64,000 nt of DNA, taken from NCBI GenBank assembly GCA_028641055.1, contig CM054061.1, positions 116,754,019-116,818,018 on the forward strand. Reading direction: 5' to 3'. The notes under the pieces were generated by a model, which was given only the letters and a program-made list of their open reading frames with translations, was not told the DNA's origin and did no database searches. Position 1 is the first letter of the stretch. Every line of letters begins with the position of its first letter. Made by a program: the position numbers and the translations under genes. Shown here one piece after another: positions 36,513-47,100 of this stretch. The stretch is from Alopecurus myosuroides. Its lineage: Eukaryota; Streptophyta; Magnoliopsida; Poales; Poaceae.

Positions 36513-36790
36513 TTGTTGGATGTGTACATCCTGTGATGCTGCATAGTTTGTTAAACTGTTGTAAGGTGTGTAACCCAGTATGTATAAATTTTCCTGTGAT
36601 GCTGAGTTTTAGGCATAGCCCCCGTGTGTTTATGGGATGTGTACCTGTAACTATTTGGCATGTAAGGATGAACAATCTTCGAGAAAATATGGTTGAGAAA
36701 CCATGTATTTTATTGCTATGACTGAGAAGTCATGTAGTCGAGCTACAAGAGTGGCTTAGTATAGCCTTATTGTTGTGAGAACAAGTAAAT
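36513..36790. other. Convergent intergenic spacer in the older Tat element
   Basis: Separates the plus-strand antisense gene (stop at 36510-36512) from the minus-strand integrase stop at 36791. It contains two CCTGTGATGCTG copies at about 36529 and 36592 and presumably both 3' UTRs. No coding is seen. Confidence 0.4.
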
Positions 36791-38431
36791 CTAGGGATAA
36801 AATTTGCGGAGGTGTGCAATATTCCAAGGATTGGAATAGATTCCTCCAGTCGATGGATTCTTCAGACTGTAGGCTCCGCTTGGGATAACTTCGTGTATGA
36901 TGAAGGGTCCTTCCCATGGTGACTCGAGCTTGTTTCCTTCCTTATGCTTGAGCCGCAGCACTAGATCTCCTACCGCGAATGCTCTGTGGCGTATGCGGCG
37001 ACTATGATAGTTTCGCAGTGATTGTTGATATATTGCGGACCTTGCGAGTGCAATATCGTGCATCTCATCGAGTGCGTCCATATCTTCCGCGAGTGCCTTG
37101 TTGGAGGCTTCTTTGCTGTAAGCCACAACTCGTGGGGCGCTGAATCTGACATCCTCGGGAAGGACTGCTTCTGCCCCGTATACCATGAAAAATGGTGTGT
37201 AGTTTGTGAATCGATTTGGAGTTGTGCGGAGGATCCAAAGTACGGAGGGTAGCTCTTCAGCCCAATGTCCTGCTGCTGGGTGTAGACGATCGAGTAGACG
37301 ATTCTTGATGCCAGCTGAAACTAAGCCGTTGGATCTTTCGACTTGTCCGTTCGTTTGCGGGTGGGGAACTGAAGCAAACTTGAAGTTGATGCCCTTTTCC
37401 TCGTAGAACTGTTGTGTTTCTTTTGCTGTGAAGTTCGTACCATTGTCTGTGATGATGTCGTGTGGTACCCCAAATCTGCATACGATGGAATCGAGGAACT
37501 TGACAGCGCATTGGGCGCTAGCCGAAGCTACTGGCATGGCCTCGATCCATTTGGTAAATTTGTCGACTGCGACCAGCAAGTGTGTATATCCACCCGGCAT
37601 GGACTTGCGTAGTGGTCCTACCATGTCCAGCCCCCATTGTGCAAAGGGCCAGGCGATGGGTATCACGTGCAATTCCGTAGCAGCTGCATGTGGTCTTGGT
37701 GCAAATCGCTGGCAAGCGTTGCATCTTTCGACCAGCTCCTTTGCGTCGGTGGCTGCCGTGAGCCAGTAGAATCCTGCTCGGAAGGCTTTTCCCATGATCG
37801 TTTTCCAGCTAGCGTGATATCCACAGTCTCCTTGGTGGATGTCCTGGAGTAATTCTTTTCCATCTTCGTGTGCGATGCAGCGCTGAAGTATACCCGAGAT
37901 GCTTTGCTTGTATAATTCTCCGTTGACTACCCGAAAGGATTTACTGCGTCTGATTATCTGTCGAGCCTCGCGAGGATCGGCCGGGAGTTGTCTGGTGGAC
38001 AGGTAGTCGAGGTATTTCTGCGTCCAGACCGTCTCGACTAGAAAAACCTGTCGTGAAATGTTATGAATAAGCTCGATGATGGCAACTTGCGGGCTGACCT
38101 CTGTTTCTGGTGCTGCGGGTGCTCCTGCAGCTTTTTTGACTTTTACTGAACGCTTGGTCATCCGCTCGAAATATATTCCTGACGGTATGGGTGTGTTTGT
38201 GGAACCCATGTTTGCCAGTCTATCTTCTTCTTCGTTGCTGGATCTCGCAATGTGCTTCAGCTCGCATCCCTTGAAGTTTCCTCCGAGTAGGTTGTACATG
38301 TCGCGATATGCGACCATGTTATCAGCAATTGCGTCGGATTCTTTCATTGTCTGCTGCATGATGAGAATGGAGTCGCCGTAGATCATTAATCGGGTGGCTC
38401 CACGGGCGACTGTCATCTTCATCCCATGCAA
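36791..38431 (-). pseudogene. Integrase and RNase H tail (older Tat element)
   Basis: This 546-codon open frame begins in RNase H (HGMKMTVARGATRLMIYGDS, with the catalytic D in YGDS and later RSSNEEEDRLANM). It continues into a Gypsy integrase with the zinc finger HQGDCGYHAS...CNACQ and the DDE core: GLDMVGPL, IITDNGTNFTA and HPQTNGQVERSN. It ends with a basic C-terminal domain (PWEGPFII) and a stop after LRKFYP. A 1-base frameshift at about 38470-38485 separates it from the preceding RT/RNase H frame. The integrase itself looks undamaged, unlike the rest of the element. Confidence 0.9.
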
Positions 38432-39831
38432 CAGGGCTTCATATTCTGCGTCATTATTCGATGCCGGATCATCGGTGGAAAGTCCAATCGTAGGACGTAT
38501 TGCAGCTTGTCTCCCCTAGGCGATATGAGTACGACTCCAGCTCCTGCTCCTTCGTTTCTTTTGGACCCGTCAAAGTACATTATCCAGTTGCTCGTGTACT
38601 CAGGCGGTCCGGGCGTTTGTAGCTCTGTCCACTCACTTAGAAATTCCACGAGTACCTGATATTTGACTGCATTGCGTCCTACAAAAGTGATGTCCCAAGC
38701 GCCCAGCTCGATGCTCCATTTGGCTATTCTTCCGGATGCCATAGGGTTGTTCATGATTGTCCCGAGTGACGCATCATTAACCACTATGATGGCGTGTTAC
38801 TGGAAATAGTGATTGAGCTTTCGGGCTGTAAGAACAACTCCATATGCGAGCTTCTGGTAATGAGGATATCGTTGCTTGCATGGCAAGAGCACTTCACTGA
38901 TGTAATAGATCGGTCGTTGGACTCCGTACGCTTTGCCCTCCTCAGGTCGTTCGACTACGATTGTTGTGCTGATGACCTGGTTTGTGGCGGCTAGGTACAA
39001 ATAGAGTGGCTCCCTTTCTTGCGGTGTTGCAAGGACGCGCCTGCTTTGCAACGATCGCTTCAAGTCTGCGAACGCTTGCTTAGCTTCTGGTGTCCACTCG
39101 AATTTGTCCGTCTTCTTCAACAGCTTATAGAAGGGTAACGCTTGCTCTCCCAATCGTGCGATGAATCTGCTCAAAGCGGCTAGTCGCCCTGCGAGCTGCT
39201 GGACTCCGCGTAGATTGGTTGGCTCCTTCATAGTCAAGATTGCTTGTATCTTCTCTGGATTGGCTTCGATGCCTCTGGCGGATACCAGGTACCCGAGGAG
39301 TTTTCCAGCTGGAACGCCAAAGACGCATTTTGTCGGATTGAGCATGATCCTGTATGCGTTGAGGGTGTCGAATGTTTCTCTGATATCCTCGAGGAGTGTG
39401 TCCTCAACTCGAGTCTTGATGACAATGTCGTCAACGTACACTTGTACGTTCTTGCCAATGAGCTTGGCGAGGCATTTTTGCATGCAGCGCTGGTATGTTG
39501 CGCCTGCGTTCTTGAGCCCGAAGGGCATTGTCGTGTAGCAATATACACCGTGTGGTGTGATGAATGCTGTCTTTTCTTCGTCCTCCTGTTTCATCCGGAT
39601 CTGATTATATCCCGAATAGGCGTCCAGGAAGGAGAGACGCTGACAGCCTGCCGTAGAGTCCACGATCTGGTCGATTCGCTGGAGGGGAAAGTTATGCTTA
39701 GGGCAGTGCTTGTTTAATGACGTGTAATCGATGCATACCCGAAGAATGTCCGTGTTCTTTTTGGGGACCAGCACCGGGTTTGCTAACCAAGTGGATATCT
39801 TGATCTCCCTAATGAATTTTGCTGCTAGCAA
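38419..39831 (-). pseudogene. Reverse transcriptase and RNase H (older Tat element)
   Basis: Minus-strand RT blocks are intact from WLANPVLVPKKN through SFLDAYSGYNQIRM, PFGLKNAGATYQR and the catalytic QVYVDDIVIKTR, into the connection domain. A stop at 38797-38799 follows NHYFQ. The same frame then continues into RNase H (IMYFDGSKRNEGAGAGVVL) before the frameshift near 38480. The catalytic YVDD is present, but the nonsense codon would end translation before RNase H. Confidence 0.9.
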
Positions 39832-40895
39832 TATGTTTACTTCTTCTCCAAGCGCTTTCTGCTTTGGTTCCGAAAATCGTCGAGTAGTTTGTTTGATGGG
39901 TTTGGCATCTGGAAAGACTTCGAGTGAGTGCTCGGCAAACTCCTGGGTATTCCTGGCATATCTGAGGGCTGCCAGGCGAAAATTTCCTAGTACTCACGGA
40001 GGAGTTCGACGAGCGCGCTTTCCTATGCTTGCGAAAGGGTGGTTGAGACCATCGCTGTCTTTGCAGAATCTGTCGGGTGCACTTGATGTTTTCGGGTGTC
40101 ACTGTTGGCGCTGAACTCCAGCTCAGGCGCGTGTTTCTTCGTGAGGGGCATCACGGAGTGATCCGTGGTTTTTGCCAGCTCTTGAAGTTCTTCTTGCATC
40201 CCGAAAGATTTTGCGATCTCATTAAATTCAATGTCGCACTTGTTGGATTTCTGAAAGTCTCCGTCGATGGTGATCACACCATATTCTCCAAGTAATTTGA
40301 GCTTCAGGTATGCGTAGTGTGGTACTGCCATGAATCTGGCGAACGCTGTTCGACCAAGAATGGAGTGGTACTGTGAAGGCCAGTCGACGACTTCGAAGTC
40401 GAGGAATTATCTTCTATAGTTGCTTTTAGTGCCCAACGCAACTTCTAAGTTGATTGTTCCGAGTGGACGGATTGCCTTTCCCGAAACTATCCTGTGGAAG
40501 GATGTTTCTGATTCCGCAAGGCCTTCCAGGTTCTTGTTCATCCGACGGAGTGTATCCGCGTAGATAATGTTGATGCCACTGCCACCATCCATGAATACGC
40601 GGGCCAAGTCGTAGTTGCCAATCTGTGCTTGGATGACAAGGGCGGCGCGTCTTGGTCGATAGACTCGTGGTGGGTGGTCTTTCATCGAGAATGTGATCGG
40701 CTGGTCTGCCATTTTAAAGTACTCGGGCTTTGTTGGCGGTGTCTGCACAGCCATGCATAACTGCCTCGTGTTAGTCTTTTGAGCTCTTCTAGAGGGACAT
40801 ACCTTCTGGATCATTGCTAGCTGTCCTGCTGGGTTCGGGTACGCGTTGGCTCCGACGTTTTGCGCAGGTGGTGCAGGCAGTGCAGCCAATGCCAT
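39832..40895 (-). pseudogene. Protease and pol linker (older Tat element), disrupted
   Basis: An aspartic protease core is visible at 40407-40895: ARVFMDGGSGINIIYADT with the DGG(S/G) active-site turn and a following ETSFHRIVSG block. Downstream to about 40023 come the HYAYLKLKLLGEYGVITI and later EIFAWQPSDMPGIP motifs that precede RT in this lineage. Stops at 40023 and in REY(stop)EIFAW, plus a frameshift near 39945, separate it from RT. Confidence 0.8.
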
Positions 40896-40931
40896 GTTTG
40901 GATTTGCTGGTGGAGGCAGGGGTTGTGGCGG

Positions 40932-42746
40932 CTAGAATCCTTGGTGTCCTGCTCCTGGAAGCGGTGGGTAATTTTGACTGGATGCGGATCTTTTCCTTGC
41001 GAGAGCTTCCGAGATGTCAATAAACTTTCGGCAATCCTTAAGAAGGTGTGTTTCCTTAGTTTTGCCCGTGCGCTTATCTGTAAATAGATGTAGCGAGCAG
41101 TATGCATCGAGATCCTCCTCGGGAGATTTCTCTTCAGCCTTTGGTCTCCACTCGCGATTCCCACGGCGACCGGAGTCGTGACATCGCGTGAATTCCGCTT
41201 CTACCATCTCCTCTCGATCCTCGTGATCGTAATATTTTCTCCTCTTCTTTCGGCCATGGCGGTCTTCTTCATGCGCAGGCGATGACGCTCTCTCATTGCG
41301 CACTGCGTCTTCTCCGTTAGCCCACTTTTCGGCTATGATCATTAGCTCCCCAATAGTTTTGGGTGCGGCTCTGCCTAGTTCTTCTCTGAAAGCAGTTCTT
41401 CGGGCGCCTTTTGCGAAGGCTTCAATCGCTACTTCTTCCGAGATGGTTCCCGCGGTGTTCCTGAGCGTGGTCCATCGCTAGATATATTCGCGGGTAGACT
41501 CGCCGCTTTTCTGCTTGCATGCTCGCAGTTCTTCAATGGTGGTCGGCCTCTTGTAGGTCGACTAGAATTTTTTGCAAAAGTCGCGGTGTAGGTCGTCCCA
41601 CGATGCGTAACAAGATCTTGGTCTTCTTTCTAGCCAACTGCGGGCCGCGCCGACGAAATGCAAATTGAGGTATTGCATAGCCATGTTCTTGTTCCCACGT
41701 TGGCATTTTACTGCCGTGAGGTAATCGCTTAGCCATTGAGAGGGCTCGAGTGAGCCGTCGTACTTTGTCACTTCCGTGCTGAGCTTGAATCTTCTGGGTA
41801 GAGGCGCTTCGCGGATGCTATGGGCAAAGCGGAGCGCACCGCAGGTTTCGTCATCCGAGGAGCCGGACGAAGAGCGCTCGCGATATCGCGAAGCCCTTGC
41901 CTTGTCCACCTTGTTTTGTGAGATGTCAGATTGCGCGTCATGTCCTAGCCGGTTGCGGTCGGCGTCCTTCCTTGGCTCCTTGCTTCGTTTTCGCGAGCGG
42001 CTGCTGTGATATCGCGAGCTTTTGTCTCTCGGGCTGCCTTCGCTGCTGCTTCGACTGTCGTCGCGGCGCCGGGCTTCCTTTCCTCGCCCACGACGTGGCG
42101 ACTTGTCTCTTCTTGGTGCAGGGCTCCTATGTTTGCGGGACGCCTCTTTTTTCTTCTCCTTCTCCTGTTGTTCCTTCTCCAGCTGCTCTGCGGCTTTCTT
42201 GCGGTCGTAGGAGGCGAGCCTTGCGGCTGCCAGTCCTAGTCCCTTGCGCACTTGTTTATACTGCTCCGCCCGAGGGTCACTTTCCGTCGGTTGATTCATC
42301 TGCATGTAAGTTGTTGCGGCTAGAACCGCGGCAGCAGGAGTTTGCGGGTAGACGTTACCGTCATCATCGACTCGCATGAGAGAAGGAGTGACCGACCTGC
42401 TGGTTCCGGCTAGGGACTCGATGTTCCTGGATGTAGATGTGTGCCCCTTCCTCGCGGGTCGGGTTCCGACCGAGGGTTCTAGGGACAGCTCAGCTCGTCG
42501 TTGACTTGACTCATCCGCCGCTCTTCTTCGGCGGGCCAAATCTATCCGAGCGTCCTTGATGGTTGCGGCTGCTCTCACTAGGTGATAGTGGTAGGCAACC
42601 ATGTCTTCGTGTGATGCTCCGGCTGCGGGTGGTTTGCTCATTCGCATAGCCTCCTTGGCTCGGTCCCAAGATTCCCGCGAGACGCCGATTATGTTGCGCT
42701 CTACCGCGCTATGTTCTGTTTCTGGGGTTTGTTCCGATCCTGCCAT
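40932..42746 (-). pseudogene. Gag of the older Tat element with two nonsense codons
   Basis: The 394-codon first part (41562-42746) starts MAGSEQTPETEH. It contains a long K/R/S/E-rich basic region (QEKEKKKEASRKH and following) and then the capsid-like YDGSLEPSQWLSDYLTAV and DDLHRDFCKKF blocks. Stops at 41562 and at about 41479-41481 interrupt the capsid, which continues in the same frame to about 40932 with ELMIIAEKWANGEDA and a CSLHLF...HLLKDC zinc-knuckle-like segment. Short indels seem absent in gag; damage is by point mutation. Confidence 0.85.
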
Positions 42747-43123
42747 GCAGACTTGAGCCAGTGGAGACTCGTGTGTCCTAAGCGTAGATCGGAAGGCCCT
42801 TTGAACTCTTGAAGGTTCCTCTGTCGAGAGGGTATGGTAGTCGTTGGCGTTGAAGCGGACGGATTCGCCGCTCTTCTCCAGATGACGATTCTGATTCTTC
42901 CGAGAAGTGGAGGATTCCGTCCCTGTTGGTCACGAACTTCAGGCTCCCGAACGTCAAGGTGACGCTCCTCTCCAGATCCTCGAATACCGGACGTGATTCC
43001 GGCGAGTGGGGTGTGACCACGACAGATCCGATCTGTATAGTATTGTTCGGAGCCGTAGTCGATGGTTTCCAACGGGAGTTGGTTGTCGATGAGGCCGAAG
43101 ATGCCGGTGATCCAGCGCCCGCT

Positions 43124-43142
43124 GTTCCCACAGACGGCGCCA
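43124..43142 (-). promoter_or_regulatory. Primer-binding site (older Tat element)
   Basis: On the minus strand TGGCGCCGTCTGTGGGAAC lies two bases inside the LTR end at 43145. This is the usual Tat/Ogre-type primer-binding site. Confidence 0.85.
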
Positions 43143-43144
43143 AT

Positions 43145-43638
43145 TGTCGAATCTCGGACTCTACAAATCCCTTAGGTGAACCTATCGGGTTTCGAATAGG
43201 AGAACCCATGAGCGCTGGTGGAATCGTCGGCTAGACAGGGGGCGAGATTTACCCAGGTTTGGGGCCCTCGTAGAGGTAAAACCCTTACTCCTGCCTCTGT
43301 CGATGTGTATTAACGAGTAGATCGGTTACAATGGTGGTTGCTCAAGTCGAGAGTATGATCTCGAGCTCAAGGCTTTGGTGGTGCGGTATTGCTTGGTCCT
43401 CTTCCGGTGGTTCTCCTGGCCTTATATAGGTGGCCAGGTCTCAAACCCTACCCGGAGAGGACTCGAACTCTAACCTTAGGTCGGTTACATATTTCGTAAC
43501 TTAATCCACAAGACAGTGCGGGTGGGCTTCACGTGGGCCTTCTGGAATACTCCAAGGGCTTCTCTTCTTGGGCCTTAACCTTGGGCCTGAGATGGGGTGT
43601 CCTTACCCGCAGGGTCCAGGATCCATATCTTCGTCACA
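43145..43638 (-). mobile_element. 5' LTR of the older Tat element, 494 bp
   Basis: Minus-strand ends are TGTGACGAAGAT (43638) and GATTCGACA (43145). A TATA box CCTATATAAG lies at 43421-43430 on the minus strand. Exact outer borders are inferred from TG...CA, because no second copy or TSD is available. Confidence 0.8.
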
Positions 43639-44167
43639 CTATATCACTAAATAATCAACACAATTCAGATAAGCTTGGTTTTCAAAAAATTGAATCTGCA
43701 TTTTGTCTTTCAAAACAATCGGGGAAATTGTTTTTATTATGTCAGATCAAACGAATGGAGTATTTTGTGGTTAAGTTATTATTCTGTATTAATTGTTTTT
43801 CTTTCCATTTCAAATTATTTCTCTTCTCTTTCGTGAAATGTTTTGGACAACTCGCGCAAGGCCGACCCTTTATTGCGCGGGAGACGCCGCGTCAACCCCT
43901 TCGGGAAGGCACGCCCTTTAATTGCGCCCACCTCCCCTCTCTCTCTTCTAGTCATATAACTCGCTCTATCTCTCTCACCCCCTTCCTAAGCTTCCCCTCT
44001 CTCCGTCAGCGGGTTTTCTTCTGCCGGGACACCGACAGCACCGCGACGACCATCCTCAGCGGGAAACGAAGGCCATGCCTCCTCTTCCTCCCTAGGCAGG
44101 CAGGATGTTCATCGCCTTTTTTTAGATCACCGCGTGCGTCGTCCCGTCCTCTTTGAGGGCTTTGGAA
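43639..44167 (+). promoter_or_regulatory. Promoter and 5' UTR region of the B3 gene
   Basis: About 530 bases separate the retrotransposon LTR from the B3 start codon. The distal part is AT-rich. From about 43866 it turns pyrimidine- and GC-rich with CTCTCTCT tracts, typical of a plant 5' UTR. A CATATAACT at about 43954 is the best TATA-like candidate. Transcription start is not determinable. Confidence 0.4.
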
Positions 44168-47100
44168 ATGGTGGTAAGATGATATATAACCCTCTTATCC
44201 CTTGTATGTGTCGTAGATCTGTAGATTGAGCTCGATTTTTCTGTGTAGCATGACATGCACGGTAGATCTACATGTTTTTACCGTTCATTCTGCGTCTCTG
44301 CTACGTATTTTCTCCCGTAGATGTGATTTTGTTCTATGGCTTAAGTTTGGGATATCCGGCACGCTTAGTTCATCTATTTCCACCATGATTTCGATAGGTT
44401 ATGGTTTAATTTCGTACCCGATTTGGGTGCTTCAGTTAGATTAGGCTTAGATTTGTTTTTTTTTGTTCACGGCTTAGATTTGGTATTATTGCAAGGTTAT
44501 TTCAATTTTGGCCAATTATTAACACTTTGGCTAATGCTTTTCGAGGCCAGGTACTAGTAGTGACTATACTTGTTGTACTTCGAAATTCTGAGGTCAGATT
44601 GATTTTTTCTGTGTATTTTCCATTGTTCCACCTGTTTTATTTTGTGTATCCTAATTTATCAACATGATGAATGTCCTCCTAGTTATATGTCGATGATTAA
44701 ACTAGGCAATGGTAAAGGCCGAGAGAGTGTCAAAAATACCTTGTAGTGTATAGAATTTGAGTATTTGTATTCGTATATGCTATTTTAGACACTCTCTCGG
44801 CCTAGGTTTGCATGGCAATGATATATGAGGCTCGTATTACATTTGTTTCTATTGTTCCACTTTTCTTTGCCTTGAATGTCCTCCTAGTTATATGCCGATG
44901 ATTAAACTAAGCCATGGTAAAGGCAAAGAGAGTGTCTATAATACCTTGTAGTGTATACAATTTGAGTATTTGTATTCGTATATGCTATTATATGCACCCA
45001 ATTGGCCTTGGTTTGCATGGCAATGATATCTGAGGCTCGTATTACATTTGTTTCTATTGCTCCACATTTCTTTGCCTTGAATGTACTCCTTGTTATATGT
45101 CGATGATTTAAACTAGGCCATGGTAAAGGGAAAGAGAGTGGTTATAATACCTTGTAGTGTATACAATTTGAGTATATGTATTCATACATGCTATTATAAC
45201 TTCTCCGTTTTCCCTTGGTTTCCATGCCAATGATATATGAGGCTCGTATTACATTTGTGTTCATTGTTCTACTTTTTCTTTGCCTTGAATGTCCTCGTTA
45301 TATGCCGATGATTTAAACTAGGCCATGGTAAAGTCAAAGAGAGTGTCTACAATACCTTATGGTGTATACAATTTGAGTATTTGTAGTCGTATATGCTATT
45401 ATAGGCACTCGCCTGGCCTTTGGTTTGCATGGCAATGATATATGAGGCTCGTATTACATTTGTTTCCCTTGTTCCACTTTACTTTGCCTTGAATGTCCTC
45501 CTTGTTATATGTCAATGATTAAACTTGGCCATGGTAAAGGGACATAGATTGTCTATAATACCTTGTAGTGTATACAATTTGAGTATATGTATTCGTACAT
45601 GCTATTATAGTCACTTCTTTTTTCCATTGGTTTGCATGGCAATGATATATGGGGCTCGTATTACATTTGATTCCATTGTTCCACTTTATTTTGCCTTGAA
45701 TCTCCTCCTTGTTATATGTCAATGATTAAACTAGGCCATGGTAAAGGCAAAGAGAGTGTCTACAATACCTTGTAGTTTATACAATTTGAGTATTTGGATT
45801 CGTACATGCTATTGTAGTTACTTCTTTTTGCCTTGGTTTGCATGGCAATGATATATGAGGCTCGTTTTACATTAGTTTCCATTGTTCCACTTTTCTTTGC
45901 CTTGAATGTCCTCCTTGTTATATGCCGATGATTAAACTAGGCCATGGTAAAGGCAAACAGAGGGCTTCAATACCGTGTATTGTATACAATTTGAGTATTT
46001 GTATTCGTACATGATATTGGTGCTCTCTTGTTGCCTTTGCTTGCATGGCAATGATATCTGAGGCTCGTATTACATTTGTTTCTATTGTTGCACATTTCTT
46101 TGCCTTGAATGTCCTCCTTGTTATATGCCAATGATTTAAACTAGGCCATGATAAAGGGAAAAGGAGTGTCTACAATACCTTGTAGTTTGTACAATTTGAG
46201 TATTTGTATTCGTACATGCTATTGTAGGTACTCCTTTTTCCCTTGGTTTCCATGCCAATGATATATGAGGCTCGTATTACATTTGTTTCCATTGTTCCAC
46301 TTTTCTTTGCCTCGAATGTCCTCTTTGTTATACGCCGATGATTAAACTACGCCATGGTAAAGACAAACAGAGGGCTTCAATACCTTGTAGTGTGAACAAT
46401 TTGAGTATTTGTATTCGTACATGCTATCGAAGCTCTCTTGTTGGCTTTTCTTGCATTGCAATGATATATGAGGATCGTATTACATTTGTTTCCATTGTTC
46501 CACTTTTATTTGCGTTGAATGTCCTCCTTGTTATATGCCGATGATTAAACTAGGCCACGGTAAAGGCAAACATAGGGCTTCAATACCTTGTAGTGTATAC
46601 AATTTCAGTATTTGTATTCGTACATGCTATCGAAGCTCTCTTGTTGGCTTTGCTTGCATGGCAATGATATATAAGGCTCGTATTACATTTGTTTCCATTG
46701 TTCCACTTTTATTTGCCTTGAATGTCCTCCTTGTTATATGCTGATGATTAAACTAGGCCATGGTAAAGGCAAACAGAGGGCTTCAATACCTTATAGTGTA
46801 TACAATTTGAGTATTTGTATTCGTACATGCTATCGAAGCCCTCTTGTTGGCTTTGCTTGCATTGGAATGATATATGAGGCTCGTATTACATTTGTTTCCA
46901 TTGTTTCACTTTTCTTTGCCTTGAATGTCCTCCTTGTTATATGCCGATGATTTAAACTAGGCCATGGTAAAGGGAAAGAGAGTGTCTATAATACCTTGTA
47001 GTGTACACAATTTGAGTATTTGTATTCGTACATGCTATTATAAGCACTCTTTTTCCCCATGTTTGCATGCCATGATAAATGCTAGGAGATCAGATTCAAT

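Larger units (their letters stand above)
35497..43638 (-). mobile_element. Old Tat-lineage Gypsy element, 3'-truncated
   Basis: In minus orientation the order is 5' LTR (43145-43638), PBS, gag, protease, RT, RNase H, integrase (36791), then a gene on the opposite strand (35497-36512). This is the layout of Tat-lineage Gypsy elements. Gag-pol carries several nonsense codons and at least two frameshifts, and no second copy of the 494-bp LTR is found, so the 3' end has been lost. The 5' LTR ends about 530 bases upstream of the B3 gene start codon. Confidence 0.85.

Noticed and set aside
41897..42379. 160-codon plus-strand frame opposite gag as an extra antisense gene
   Set aside because: It is the mirror of the Arg/Ser-rich gag coding sequence and has Cys/Arg-rich composition typical of a shadow frame.
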